From assembly GCA_047605605.1 (NCBI GenBank), contig JASGFG010000001.1, forward strand, positions 1 to 64,000: a stretch of DNA of 64,000 bases, given 5' to 3'. The stretch comes from JAATGA01 sp047605605 (lineage in GTDB: Bacteria > Pseudomonadota > Alphaproteobacteria > Rhodobacterales > Rhodobacteraceae). Shown piece by piece: positions 8,541 to 17,193 of this stretch. Numbering within the stretch: the stretch's first letter is position 1; every line of letters begins with the position of its first letter. The notes under the pieces are model-generated. The model was not told the DNA's origin. It worked only from the letters and a program-made list of their open reading frames with translations, and ran no database searches. A program made the position numbers and the translations under genes.

Positions 8541-9515
8541 TTACTTGATGATCGAGATTTTGGAGCGGTCGATGGTCAGGAACACTGCCGCGATCAGAAC
8601 CAGCCCCTTGAAGATGTTTTGCAGATAGGGATCGACCCCGGTCATGTTCATCCCGTTCGACAGGATGGCAATGATCAGGACACCCAGAACCGTGCCCCGG
8701 ATACGCCCGATGCCCCCGGTCAGCGGCGTGCCGCCGACGACCACCGCAGCGATCACGTCCAGCTCCAACCCTTGGGCCAATTGCGCCGTGGCCGCCATGG
8801 TGCGCGCGCTTTGCAAAAGACCCGCCAGCCCGCACAGCGCCCCGCACAGCACAAACACCCCCAGCTTGATCCGGTTCACCCGGATGCCGGACAACAGCGC
8901 CACCCGCTCGCCCCCGCCGACCGCGCGCACCTCGCGGCCAAAGACCATGCGGTTGAACACCACCGCCGCCGCCAGCGTCGCGGCAATCGCAATCAGCACG
9001 GCGTTCGGCACACCGAACGTGCGCCCGGTATAGAACAGCAGGAAACCCCGGTCGCTGATCGAGACGGGCGCGCCCTTGGTGTAGTAAAGAACCAGCCCGC
9101 GAAAGATCACCATCGTGCCCAGCGTCACGATAAAGGACGGGATCTTGCCATAAGCGAACAGCACCCCGTTCACCGCACCACAGGCCACACCCACGGCAAT
9201 GGCGGGCAGAATGGCCCAGACACCCAGATCGCCCGACAGCCCCGCCGCCGCCAGTGCCGACAGGGCAACGACCGAACCCACCGACAGGTCGATCGACCCT
9301 GATACGATCACGAATGTCATCGCCACCGCGGCCACCAGCAACACCGCACTTTGTTGCAGGATGATCAGCCCGTTGTTCACCGTCAGAAACCGGTTGGAGG
9401 CCAGCGCAAAGCCAAGGTACAGCACTGCCAGCAGCGCCACAGGAAACCATTGACGCAGACGGTCGATGGTCAGCCTGCCCGGTGCGGGCGCAGAGGCGCC
9501 GATTACATCATCCAT
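8541..9515 (-). CDS. ribose-type ABC transporter permease (unit A)
   Basis: 324 residues with about eight to ten hydrophobic helices and the RbsC/BPD_transp_2 pattern, including GSIDLSVGSVVALSA near residue 75 and VVGGTPLTGGIGRIRGTVLG near 260. It is the single permease of this importer and probably forms a homodimer. Its first 13 bases overlap the end of the ATPase gene and it is followed after 12 bases by pdxA2. Confidence 0.88.
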   Translation of the reverse strand: MDDVIGASAPAPGRLTIDRLRQWFPVALLAVLYLGFALASNRFLTVNNGLIILQQSAVLLVAAVAMTFVIVSGSIDLSVGSVVALSALAAAGLSGDLGVWAILPAIAVGVACGAVNGVLFAYGKIPSFIVTLGTMVIFRGLVLYYTKGAPVSISDRGFLLFYTGRTFGVPNAVLIAIAATLAAAVVFNRMVFGREVRAVGGGERVALLSGIRVNRIKLGVFVLCGALCGLAGLLQSARTMAATAQLAQGLELDVIAAVVVGGTPLTGGIGRIRGTVLGVLIIAILSNGMNMTGVDPYLQNIFKGLVLIAAVFLTIDRSKISIIK

Positions 9516-10981
9516 TTGACCACCTCTTTTTCATCGGGTCGTGCCTCGCGGCCAAAATCGTGTGAAATGCGTCCTTTGCGGGTGACGATCACCCGGTCGG
9601 ACAGGCCCAAAAGTTCGGGCAGATCTTCGGTCACCATCAGGACGGCCATACCCTCTGCCGCCAATCGGCGGATGACGCGATAGACCTCGGCCTTGGCGCC
9701 GATATCGACACCGCGTGTAGGGTTGTTCAGCAGCAAAAGGCCGGGAGCCGTGGCCAGACATTTGCCCAACACCACCTTTTGCATATTGCCCCCCGACAGC
9801 GAGCCTACGGCGGCATGTGGCCCCGCCGTCTTGATGCCGAGTGCAGCGATCTGTTCCATCGCCTGCCGCGCCATCAGGGCAATGTCGGAAAACCCGCCCG
9901 GTTTTCGCGGACGCGCCGCCATGGTCAGGTTTTCCAGAACCGAAAACTCGGTGATCACGCCCTCGCCCGTGCGGTTGCCGGGCAGCAGCGCCACCTTGGC
10001 GCGCCAGGCGTCGTCGGGATGGATGGGGCGATAGGCTTGCCCGTTCAACCGGATCTCGCCCGAAGTCAAAGGCTCATCCCCCGCCAGTGCCAGAAGGATC
10101 GCCTCGCCGCCTGATCCTTTCAGGCCGCCGATCCCCACAATCTCACCCCGCGCCAGCGACAGGTCGACCGGGCCAACGCCCGTGGTGGTGACAACCCCCG
10201 CCAGTTCCAGCAGGGTGGCGCCGGGCGCCGCATCGGGGCGCGGCGGGAACAACCCGCCCACCATTTCACGCCCGACCATCAACTCGGCCAGACGGGTTTC
10301 GGTCATCTGATCCGTGGGCCAGTCGCCGACCAGCGCGCCGTCCTTCAGAACGATCACCCGGTCGGCAATCTCGAACACCTCGTTCATGTGATGCGAGACA
10401 AAGGCGATGCCCAGACCCTGATCCCGCAGCTCGCGGATCACACGCATCAGACGTGCCGCCTCGTCATGGTTCAGAAAGGCGGTGCTTTCGTCGAAAAATA
10501 TGAAACGTGGTTGGGTCGCCAGGGCACGCGCCACCTCGATCGTCTTGATCTGGCCCAGATCCAGCGCGGTGATGTCATCGGTCACACGAAAATCGGTGCC
10601 GATCCGGTCCAGGATCGCCTGCGCATCGCCGTTCAGCCGCCGCCGGTCGATCAGCCCGAGCCGGCGATAGCGGCGCAGCTGTCCCAGCATGATGTTTTCG
10701 GCAATGGTCAGGCTGCGATTGACGTTCAACTCTTGAAACACCAATGCAACGCCCGCCGCCTCGGCCGCGCGCTGATCGCGGGGGGAATAGGGCGCGCCAT
10801 CCAACGTCGCCTCACCGGCACTACGGCTGAACACCGCCGCTAGAACCTTGAGAAGGGTCGATTTTCCTGCCCCGTTTTCGCCTGTCAGGGCGACAACTTC
10901 GCCGGGGCGGAAATCGGCCGAAACCGCGCGCAACGCCTGCGATGCGCCAAAAGATTTGCTGATCTGCCGGGCGGAAAGCAC
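9503..10981 (-). CDS. ribose-type ABC transporter ATPase, tandem domains (unit A)
   Basis: About 492 residues with two ABC domains, as in RbsA. The first has Walker A GENGAGKST, a switch LDLGQIKTIEVARAL and Walker B FIFFDEST; the second has the degenerate A site typical of the family and LSGGNMQKVVLGKCL. I place the start at GTG 10981, which has AGGAG seven bases upstream; the open frame to 11038 has no better site and would run into the upstream intergenic hairpin. Confidence 0.88.
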   Translation of the reverse strand: MLSARQISKSFGASQALRAVSADFRPGEVVALTGENGAGKSTLLKVLAAVFSRSAGEATLDGAPYSPRDQRAAEAAGVALVFQELNVNRSLTIAENIMLGQLRRYRRLGLIDRRRLNGDAQAILDRIGTDFRVTDDITALDLGQIKTIEVARALATQPRFIFFDESTAFLNHDEAARLMRVIRELRDQGLGIAFVSHHMNEVFEIADRVIVLKDGALVGDWPTDQMTETRLAELMVGREMVGGLFPPRPDAAPGATLLELAGVVTTTGVGPVDLSLARGEIVGIGGLKGSGGEAILLALAGDEPLTSGEIRLNGQAYRPIHPDDAWRAKVALLPGNRTGEGVITEFSVLENLTMAARPRKPGGFSDIALMARQAMEQIAALGIKTAGPHAAVGSLSGGNMQKVVLGKCLATAPGLLLLNNPTRGVDIGAKAEVYRVIRRLAAEGMAVLMVTEDLPELLGLSDRVIVTRKGRISHDFGREARPDEKEVVKWMM

Positions 10982-11025
10982 GAGCGGACTCCTGATCGGG
11001 AAATTCGTGCCCCGTGTGGGGCATT

Positions 11026-11047
11026 GGGGGGCCGACACCGGCCCCCC
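11026..11047 (-). terminator. GC-rich hairpin between binding-protein and ATPase genes (unit A)
   Basis: GGGGGGCC / GGCCCCCC form an 8-bp perfect stem with a 6-base loop, with a second small hairpin (GTGCCCC / GGGGCAT) at 11008-11025. No T-run follows. Hairpins at this place in binding-protein operons commonly stabilise the upstream message or dampen downstream expression. Confidence 0.5.
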
Positions 11048-11055
11048 GCCAGAGG

Positions 11056-12111
11056 TCAGTCGCTGTATTTCATCTCGAAAACGGCGGTCTGTGCATCCGG
11101 GGTATAGGTCTTGGAATGCGCCTTGAAGTCATAGACCGGCACACCGCCCGGGAAATCTGCGCGGAACTTGGCCACCTTGTCCTGGGTCAGCGGCAACAGA
11201 CCCAGTTTCACATTGGCCTTGTCGGTGGGAATTTCGTGGCCGTTCAGATAGTCATACATCATGACCAGCGCGAACCCGCCCTGCAGCCAGTGACCGCCGA
11301 TATCGAACAACAGATCGCCCTTTTCCACGGCATCGACGTTCTCGGGGTTCAGGTCCATGCCGACGACGACGACATCCTTGCCCGGCACTTTGCCGGCACT
11401 GGTGATCGCGGCAAGAACGCCGGTAGCGGTGCCGCCATTCGCGGCCCAGGCGCCCTGCACCTCGGGGTGGCCTTGCCACAGGCTTTCGAACACGGTTTGC
11501 GAGGTGTCACGCACAAAGTTGCCGTCAACTTCGCCGACCACCACAACCTCAGGATGGGCATCCAGTGCATCTTGCAGGCCCGCACGGCGGTCGATGGCGA
11601 CAGATGTGCCCGCCGTGCCGTTCACGACCGCGATGACCTTTTTGCCATCGGCATTGGGTTCCAGTTTCGCAAACAGTGCTTCGGCCATCTTTTTGCCCGC
11701 ATCGCGATCGGACGGGCCGACAAAGGCCAGATAGTTCGGGAACAACGCATCCTGCGGCGGGAAATCGGCATAGCTGTCGGTCAGAATGACCGGAATGTTT
11801 GCATTCTTGGCCATGGTCAGACCCGGCGTGGCCGTCGCCCAATAGGGGGTATAGATGATACCATCGACACCCTGCGCGATCAGATCTTCAAGGCCCTTTA
11901 CCATCTGATCAGGCTTGTTGTCGGCGTTCAGGACGATCAGGTTGACGCCAAGTTCGTCTGCGCCCTTTTTCATGAATTCGACATAGGAATTCCAGAACTG
12001 CGCGTCCAGCGTCGGAACGATAACCCCGACATCGGGCTTTTCTGCCTGCGCTGTGCCGGCCAAAAACAGGCCCATGACGCCGACAGCGGCGCCCTTCAAC
12101 AATTTCCGCAT
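11056..12111 (-). CDS. periplasmic sugar-binding protein (unit A importer)
   Basis: 351 residues of the RbsB/periplasmic-binding-protein type 4 fold. A Sec signal (MRKLLKGAAVGVMGLFLAGTAQA) is followed by DVGVIVPTLDAQFW, and KGLEDLIAQGVDGII near residue 80. The ATG at 12111 has an excellent GGAGG site; a longer frame to 12147 is ignored. It is the first gene of unit A and faces a DeoR regulator across 175 bases. By context the ligand is a tetronate or its sugar/lactone precursor, which is inference. Confidence 0.88.
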   Translation of the reverse strand: MRKLLKGAAVGVMGLFLAGTAQAEKPDVGVIVPTLDAQFWNSYVEFMKKGADELGVNLIVLNADNKPDQMVKGLEDLIAQGVDGIIYTPYWATATPGLTMAKNANIPVILTDSYADFPPQDALFPNYLAFVGPSDRDAGKKMAEALFAKLEPNADGKKVIAVVNGTAGTSVAIDRRAGLQDALDAHPEVVVVGEVDGNFVRDTSQTVFESLWQGHPEVQGAWAANGGTATGVLAAITSAGKVPGKDVVVVGMDLNPENVDAVEKGDLLFDIGGHWLQGGFALVMMYDYLNGHEIPTDKANVKLGLLPLTQDKVAKFRADFPGGVPVYDFKAHSKTYTPDAQTAVFEMKYSD

Positions 12112-12286
12112 CTCGTCTCCTCCCAAAGTTGGGCGTGAACGGTCCAAACCGATTCTGCCGCCTCATGGAATTTTCTGACACTTTATGACGTATATTGGAA
12201 GTTATTTTTGCATGTATGAAATCATTTGGAACATGTTGCGATCCAATGGCAGTTTGGGCAATGATGCCGCGACAGGGGGACCCATC
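12112..12286. promoter_or_regulatory. divergent promoter region of unit A and the DeoR-kinase pair
   Basis: 175 bases between the divergent binding-protein and DeoR genes; its middle (12175-12240) is clearly AT-rich. The region must contain both promoters and the likely DeoR operator, but I find no perfect inverted repeat to name as the site. Confidence 0.5.
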
Positions 12287-13066
12287 ATGCTGCCAGCCTT
12301 GCGCCGCGCGCGGATCATCGAGCTTTTGCGCCGCGACGGCGCGGCCGGTCTGAAAGAGATGTCCGAGGCCTTGGGCGTTTCGGTTTCGACGCTGCGGCGC
12401 GATGTCGATTACCTGTGCGAGAACGGCCATATCGAGCGCACGCATGGCGGGGCGATGCTGAAAGAAGGCCGCGCACATGGGGTGGAGCTGGACCGGGATA
12501 TCGCATCCGAGTTGAACAGCGACGCGAAATCGCAGATTGGGCGCCATGCCGCCGCCCTGATCCAGCCAGGGCAGACCGTCATTCTGGACAGTGGCACCAC
12601 CACAGCCGCCGCCGCGCGTGCGGCCCGCGACCGGGGCATCCGGTTTACTGCGGTCACCAATGACTTTCTGGTAGCGGCCATCCTGTCGGAAAGCCCACAT
12701 ATCCAAGTCACCGTGGCGGGTGGGTCGGTCCGATCCGGCACCAGTACGCTGATGGGGGCGGATACATTGCAGTACATGCACCGGCTGCGCGCCGATCTGG
12801 CCTTTGTGGGGGCGCATGCGCTGACCGTCGATGAAATGTCGGACACGTCGATCGAACTGGCCGAACTGAAGCGCATGATCATTGCCGCCGCCGATCATCC
12901 GGTGCTGCTGGCCGACAGTTCCAAGATCTTTTCGCGGGCGTTTTGTGCCTTTGGCGCGCCAGCCGGACTGGGCCGGTTGATCACCGATGCGCAGGTCGCG
13001 CCGGACCGGCTGGCCGCGCTGCGAGGCAAGGGCACACGCGTCGATGTGGCGGGAGAGCAGCCGTGA
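12287..13066 (+). CDS. DeoR-family transcriptional regulator
   Basis: About 259 residues from ATG 12287 (earlier in-frame ATGs at 12185-12233 fall in the AT-rich promoter). The N-terminal helix-turn-helix reads MSEALGVSVSTLRRDVDYL, followed by RTHGGAM. The C-terminal sugar-phosphate sensing domain has VILDSGTTT, VTNDF and the ADSSKIF segment common to the family. It is divergent from unit A and overlaps the downstream kinase by 4 bases. DeoR proteins usually repress catabolic operons until a phosphorylated intermediate binds, so it probably controls unit A and itself. Confidence 0.87.
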   Translation: MLPALRRARIIELLRRDGAAGLKEMSEALGVSVSTLRRDVDYLCENGHIERTHGGAMLKEGRAHGVELDRDIASELNSDAKSQIGRHAAALIQPGQTVILDSGTTTAAAARAARDRGIRFTAVTNDFLVAAILSESPHIQVTVAGGSVRSGTSTLMGADTLQYMHRLRADLAFVGAHALTVDEMSDTSIELAELKRMIIAAADHPVLLADSSKIFSRAFCAFGAPAGLGRLITDAQVAPDRLAALRGKGTRVDVAGEQP

Positions 13067-14076
13067 CCTTGCGCATTCTGGCCGATGATCTGACGGGTGC
13101 GTTGGATGCGGCGGCCCCCTTTGCCCATCCCGAAAACCCGGTGCGGCTATGCCTTGGGGGGGTGGCACCGCAACTGCCACGCGTGACGATCAGCACCGAG
13201 AGCCGCGATTTTTCGGCAGGCGATGCCAGCCTCGCCGTGGCTGCGGCAACCGAACGTCTCAAGACAGGAGCCGCACCTGAAACCCTGTGGTTCAAAAAGG
13301 TCGACAGCGTGCTGCGTGGCAATCCCCTGACTGAAACTTTGGCAATGATGCAGGCCGGGGGATTTGCGCGCTGCATTTTTGCCCCGGCCTTTCCCGCAAT
13401 GGGCCGCATGACCCGCAATGGCAGGCATATGGTTCGGAACGCCGACGATGACTGGGTTACAGTGCCACCCGGCGATCTTTCCGCAGCCTTTGCTCGGTTG
13501 GCACCCGGCCTGGAAATCCTGATCCCCGATGCCGAAACCCAAGACGGGCTGCGCCGGGCCATAGCGCCTTGGCAGGGGGTGCCTGGCACGCTTTGGGCGG
13601 GCAGTCGCGGGCTGGCCGAGGCGCTGGCGGCTGACGTCAGGCCCCTGCCCTCTCCCAGGATCAGTATGTTCATTCTGGGCACCACTCACCCAGCCACACG
13701 CGCGCAAGCCGCAAGGTTGCTGGATGTCACACGCAATCCTCCCTCTGGCGGACAGCTGGTTCCGTCGGCGGCTGACCCTATGTTGTTGGATCCGGTGCCC
13801 GCAGCGCGCAATGGTGCCGAAACACGCGCGGCCCTGCGTGATGCGGCCCGCCGTCTGGTCGCCCCGATTGATGGCAGTGCGATCTATGTGGTGGGCGGCG
13901 ACAGTCTGACCGAAGTGCTGCTGGGAGCCGGGGCCGAGGCGCTGGAATGTCAGGGTGAGATCGGTGCAGGCCTGCCGCAATCGTGGGTGATCGGTGGCCG
14001 GTTGAACGGCGTGACGCTGATCACCAAGTCGGGCGGGTTCGGCGGACCGGATCTGCTCTGCGGTATGCTGCGCTGA
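13063..14076 (+). CDS. DUF1537 four-carbon acid sugar kinase (DtnK/DenK-like)
   Basis: 337 residues from GTG 13063, which overlaps the DeoR stop as GTGA. The N-terminal ILADDLTGALDAA is the hallmark of DUF1537 kinases, and the C-terminal ITKSGGFGG matches the nucleotide-binding domain. It is shorter than many members (often 400 or more), but both end motifs are present, so I read it as a compact complete enzyme. Characterised relatives phosphorylate D-threonate or D-erythronate at C4. The PdxA2 homologue in the divergent unit would take the product to dihydroxyacetone phosphate. It ends directly against the convergent otnI gene with no gap. Confidence 0.83.
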   Translation: MTLRILADDLTGALDAAAPFAHPENPVRLCLGGVAPQLPRVTISTESRDFSAGDASLAVAAATERLKTGAAPETLWFKKVDSVLRGNPLTETLAMMQAGGFARCIFAPAFPAMGRMTRNGRHMVRNADDDWVTVPPGDLSAAFARLAPGLEILIPDAETQDGLRRAIAPWQGVPGTLWAGSRGLAEALAADVRPLPSPRISMFILGTTHPATRAQAARLLDVTRNPPSGGQLVPSAADPMLLDPVPAARNGAETRAALRDAARRLVAPIDGSAIYVVGGDSLTEVLLGAGAEALECQGEIGAGLPQSWVIGGRLNGVTLITKSGGFGGPDLLCGMLR

Positions 14077-14844
14077 TCACAGCCCGATCCGTTTGAACTC
14101 CGGCAGCCAGCCCAGTGTGGCATCGGTTGACCCGTTGGGTTTGTATTCGGCGCCGATGGGTCGATGCCAGCCCAGTTCCGCGAAGCAGCGCAGCACATGG
14201 GTATAGTTCAACTCTCCCCCATCCGGCGCGGCACGGGCTGGCACAGAGGCGATCTGCACATGCCCAATCATCGGCAGCAGTCGTTCAAACCGACGGCAGA
14301 TGTCGCCCCCGGCGATCTGCAAATGATAGCAATCGAACATCAGCCTGACGGCGGGTCGGCCAAGTTCTGCAATGATGCCGGCCGCCTGTTCGCCGCTGCG
14401 CAGGAAATAGCCCGGCGCATCATAGCGGTTCAGCGGCTCGATCAACACGGTGATCCCTGCCGCCTCGGCGCGGTCGCTGGCATGGCGCAGGTTGGCAAGG
14501 AAGGCGTGATGCGCCGCCTCTCCTTGCGCGATCCCCGCCATGACGTGAACAGCGGGCGCGCCAATGGCTTGCGCATAATCGAACGCCTGATCAATCGCGG
14601 CGCGGGCCTCATCCTCTCGGCCCGGCAATGCCGACAACCCGTTTTCGCCCGGGTTTCCCCGACGGGTGTTCAGCCCCAGCATTGTCAGGCCCGTTTCATG
14701 CAAGGCGCGGGCCACCTCGACGGGCCGTATTTCATACGGCCAGTGACATTCAACGGCGTCAAACCCGGCCGCATATGCAGCACGGATCGCATCCGGCAGG
14801 GCAAGTTCGGACCATAAGAACCCAAGGTTGGCGGAAAAGCGCAT
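14077..14844 (-). CDS. otnI: 2-oxo-tetronate isomerase (hydroxypyruvate isomerase family)
   Basis: 255 residues of the TIM-barrel hydroxypyruvate isomerase/OtnI family: N-terminal MRFSANLGFLW, ECHWPYE near residue 35, EPLNRYDAPGYF with the metal-binding glutamate, FDCYHLQ, and C-terminal GAEYKP with another metal ligand. OtnI interconverts 2-oxo- and 3-oxo-tetronate in the L-threonate/D-erythronate pathways. It follows otnC by 4 bases at the end of the 13-gene unit B. The stop codon abuts that of the convergent kinase gene. Confidence 0.87.
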   Translation of the reverse strand: MRFSANLGFLWSELALPDAIRAAYAAGFDAVECHWPYEIRPVEVARALHETGLTMLGLNTRRGNPGENGLSALPGREDEARAAIDQAFDYAQAIGAPAVHVMAGIAQGEAAHHAFLANLRHASDRAEAAGITVLIEPLNRYDAPGYFLRSGEQAAGIIAELGRPAVRLMFDCYHLQIAGGDICRRFERLLPMIGHVQIASVPARAAPDGGELNYTHVLRCFAELGWHRPIGAEYKPNGSTDATLGWLPEFKRIGL

Positions 14845-14848
14845 GGCC

Positions 14849-15499
14849 TTAATCCCAGTCCGGTTTGAATTTCTGCACCAGTGCGCCTATCTGCGCAGGA
14901 TTCAGCGGGCGCGGGTTCAGGCCGCGCGTCAACAAGGCCAGGCGCGCGCCCTCTTCCAGTTCCTCGATGGCACAGACGGCGGCCTCAAGATCCTTGCCCG
15001 CGACGACGGGGCCATGGTTGGCAAGGACCACGGCACTACGCCGCCCGGCCAGACCGCGGATCGCATCGGCCATCGCCGGATCGCCGGGCATGAAATACGG
15101 CAGCAGAACCACCTTGCCCAACCGCATGACCCCATATGCCGTCAGCGGCGGCAACATGTTTTCCGGGTCGGTTTCCGGCAGCATCGACAGCGCGACGGAA
15201 TGGGTAGAATGCAGATGCACCACCGCGCCCGTGTTCACCCCCCGCGTTTCATAGAACGCGGCATGCAGCGCCATTTCCTTGGTTGGCTGATCACCATCGA
15301 CGAACTGCCCCAAGGGATCGAACCGCGACAGTCGTGCCGGGTCCAGCCGCCCCAGACTGCCACCCGTGGGCGTCATCAACAGCCCGCCGTCCGCCAGCCG
15401 GGCAGAGATATTGCCACTGGCCCCGCAGGTCAGCCCCCGGTCGAACAAGGACCGGCCCAGATGGCAGATTTCCTCGCGCAGGCGGTTTTCGGCAGTCAT
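14849..15499 (-). CDS. otnC: 3-oxo-tetronate 4-phosphate decarboxylase (class II aldolase family)
   Basis: 216 residues from ATG 15499 with AAAGGA upstream; the open frame continues upstream only as a shadow of ltnD. Class II aldolase/adducin fold with LTCGASGNISAR, zinc ligands in VVHLHSTHS (His95, His97), and ANHGPVV. OtnC decarboxylates 3-oxo-tetronate 4-phosphate to dihydroxyacetone phosphate. Placement between ltnD and otnI supports this over other class II aldolases. Confidence 0.86.
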   Translation of the reverse strand: MTAENRLREEICHLGRSLFDRGLTCGASGNISARLADGGLLMTPTGGSLGRLDPARLSRFDPLGQFVDGDQPTKEMALHAAFYETRGVNTGAVVHLHSTHSVALSMLPETDPENMLPPLTAYGVMRLGKVVLLPYFMPGDPAMADAIRGLAGRRSAVVLANHGPVVAGKDLEAAVCAIEELEEGARLALLTRGLNPRPLNPAQIGALVQKFKPDWD

Positions 15500-15530
15500 G
15501 GTCTTGTCCTTTGGTCTCTTGGAGGCTGGG

Positions 15531-16436
15531 TTATTCCATTCCCGGCAGGCGAATGCCCGCCCGGTGGGCCAGCACCTTGGCCACGGCGGCATCATCCTGA
15601 CGACCATAGCCCGCAGCAGCAGCCTCGCGGAACAAATCCAGCGCGGTTTGCGACAAGGGCACGCTGGCCCCCATTCCGTTGGCCGCCCCGGTAACAATGC
15701 CCAGATCCTTGACGAAAATATCGACGGCGGAATGGGGCGTGTAGTCCCCAGCCGCGATATGCGGACCCCGGTTTTCAAACATCCAGCTGGTGCCGGCACA
15801 ATCGCGGATCACGGCCAGCACCTGATCCAGATCCATTCCCGCCGCCCCGGCCAGCGCCATCGCCTCGGCTGCCGCCGCGATATGAACGCCTGCCAAAAGC
15901 TGGTTGATCATTTTCATCCGCGAGGCCGCCCCCACGTCATCCCCCAAGGGGAACACGCGCGCCGCCACTGCCGCCAGATGGGGCGCTGCAATCTCAAACG
16001 CCCGTGCGGGACCTGATGCCATCACCGTCATCTCGCCCGCCAGTGCCTTGGCCGACCCGCCCGATACCGGCGCGTCGAGGCACAGCATCCCTGCCGCCAG
16101 CAGCCGGTCGGCAATCGCCACCGTGCGCGCAGGATCCTGCGTGACCGACAGGGCGAACACCGTGCCGGGTCGGGCGGCGGCAACGGCGGCACCTGCGCCA
16201 AACAGCACATCCTCGGCCTGATCGGCATTCACAACGAACAGGAACACCACCCCCGCCCGCGCCACGGCGCCCGCCGCGCTGTCATGGCCATGGCCGCCAC
16301 TCGCCGCGAATTCGGCAACCGCCTCGGGGCGGATGTCAAAGGCGTGGGTTTCGATCCCGGCCCGCACCATCGACAGGGCCGCGCCCTTGCCCATCGACCC
16401 AAGACCGATCACCGCGCCGGGCACTCTATCGCTCAT
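15531..16436 (-). CDS. ltnD: L-threonate dehydrogenase (3-hydroxyisobutyrate dehydrogenase family)
   Basis: 301 residues from ATG 16436. GGA lies 8 bases ahead; an ATG two codons earlier is too close to it. N-terminal Rossmann GLGSMGKG, the substrate-binding DAPVSGG near 120, and the catalytic lysine of SRMKMINQL (about residue 175) mark the beta-hydroxyacid dehydrogenase family. Known LtnD oxidises L-threonate to 2-oxo-tetronate. The otnC and otnI genes immediately downstream make this assignment strong; D-glycerate or tartronate-semialdehyde reductase activity is the main alternative. Confidence 0.83.
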   Translation of the reverse strand: MSDRVPGAVIGLGSMGKGAALSMVRAGIETHAFDIRPEAVAEFAASGGHGHDSAAGAVARAGVVFLFVVNADQAEDVLFGAGAAVAAARPGTVFALSVTQDPARTVAIADRLLAAGMLCLDAPVSGGSAKALAGEMTVMASGPARAFEIAAPHLAAVAARVFPLGDDVGAASRMKMINQLLAGVHIAAAAEAMALAGAAGMDLDQVLAVIRDCAGTSWMFENRGPHIAAGDYTPHSAVDIFVKDLGIVTGAANGMGASVPLSQTALDLFREAAAAGYGRQDDAAVAKVLAHRAGIRLPGME

Positions 16437-16446
16437 CTGCATCGTC

Positions 16447-17193
16447 CTATCCCAGGGGCCGCCCGCCATCGACGGCAATCACAGCGCCGGTCGAATAGGT
16501 CAGAAGGCCGGCCGCCGCCACAACGGCATCGGCCACATGTTCGGGCTGCGCCAGATCGCCCAAGGGCGTGCGCGCGGCCTGTTCGTCGCGCCAATCCTGG
16601 CTCAGCGCCTTGACGAATTCGGTATCGACCAACCCCGGCGCCACCGACAACACCCGGATCCGGGGCGCCAGCGCGCGGGCCAAGGACAGGGTCAGGTTGT
16701 CGACCGCCGCCTTCGATGCCGCATAGGCGATATTGCTGCCCATGGCCGTGCGCGCGGCGATCGAGCTGATGTTGACCACCACGCCCTTGCCAGTTTCATC
16801 CAGCATCGGGCGCATGGCGCGGGTGGCCGCAATCACGCCCCGCACATTCACGGCCAGAATGTCGTCGATGATCTGGTCGTCCAGCCCGTCCAGATCGCCA
16901 TGCGGCACGAACCGGGTGATGCCTGCGCAATTCACCAGAATGTCCAGCCCGCCAAAAACATCGCGGATCGCCCCGGCGGCGGCGGTCAGCGCCGGGCTGT
17001 CAGTGACCGGCGCACGCAGTGGCAGATGCCCTTCACCGGGAAGGTCAGCAGCCAGCGCCTCGGCCGCAGCAGCGGCACTGTTGTAACCAAGCGCCACGCG
17101 CGCGCCCGCCTGCGCCAGCCCCCGAGCAATCGCCTGCCCCAACCCGCCCGTGGCCCCGGTAACAAAGGCGCGCTTTCCCGAAAGGTCGATCAT
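16447..17193 (-). CDS. short-chain dehydrogenase/reductase
   Basis: 248 residues from ATG 17193 (the frame extends to 17250 inside the preceding gene). Classical SDR: TGATGGLGQA cofactor loop, NCAGIT, and the catalytic Ser with Tyr157 and Lys161 in YAASK. C-terminal VDGGRPLG is typical. It overlaps the stop of the CRYL1-like gene by 4 bases (ATGA). In this operon it probably oxidises a sugar or sugar acid; substrate not determinable. Confidence 0.85.
   Translation of the reverse strand: MIDLSGKRAFVTGATGGLGQAIARGLAQAGARVALGYNSAAAAAEALAADLPGEGHLPLRAPVTDSPALTAAAGAIRDVFGGLDILVNCAGITRFVPHGDLDGLDDQIIDDILAVNVRGVIAATRAMRPMLDETGKGVVVNISSIAARTAMGSNIAYAASKAAVDNLTLSLARALAPRIRVLSVAPGLVDTEFVKALSQDWRDEQAARTPLGDLAQPEHVADAVVAAAGLLTYSTGAVIAVDGGRPLG

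Noticed and set aside
7602..9302. Long plus-strand ORF of 566 codons
   Set aside because: Antisense to pdxA2 and the unit A permease; His/Arg/Gln-rich composition and no ribosome site mark it as a high-GC shadow frame.
11014..12138. Plus-strand ORF of 374 codons
   Set aside because: Exactly antisense to the unit A binding-protein gene, which has signal peptide and family motifs.
13063..14076. Compact DUF1537 kinase as a truncated pseudogene
   Set aside because: Both the N-terminal DDLTG motif and the C-terminal SGGFGG motif are present and the frame is uninterrupted.
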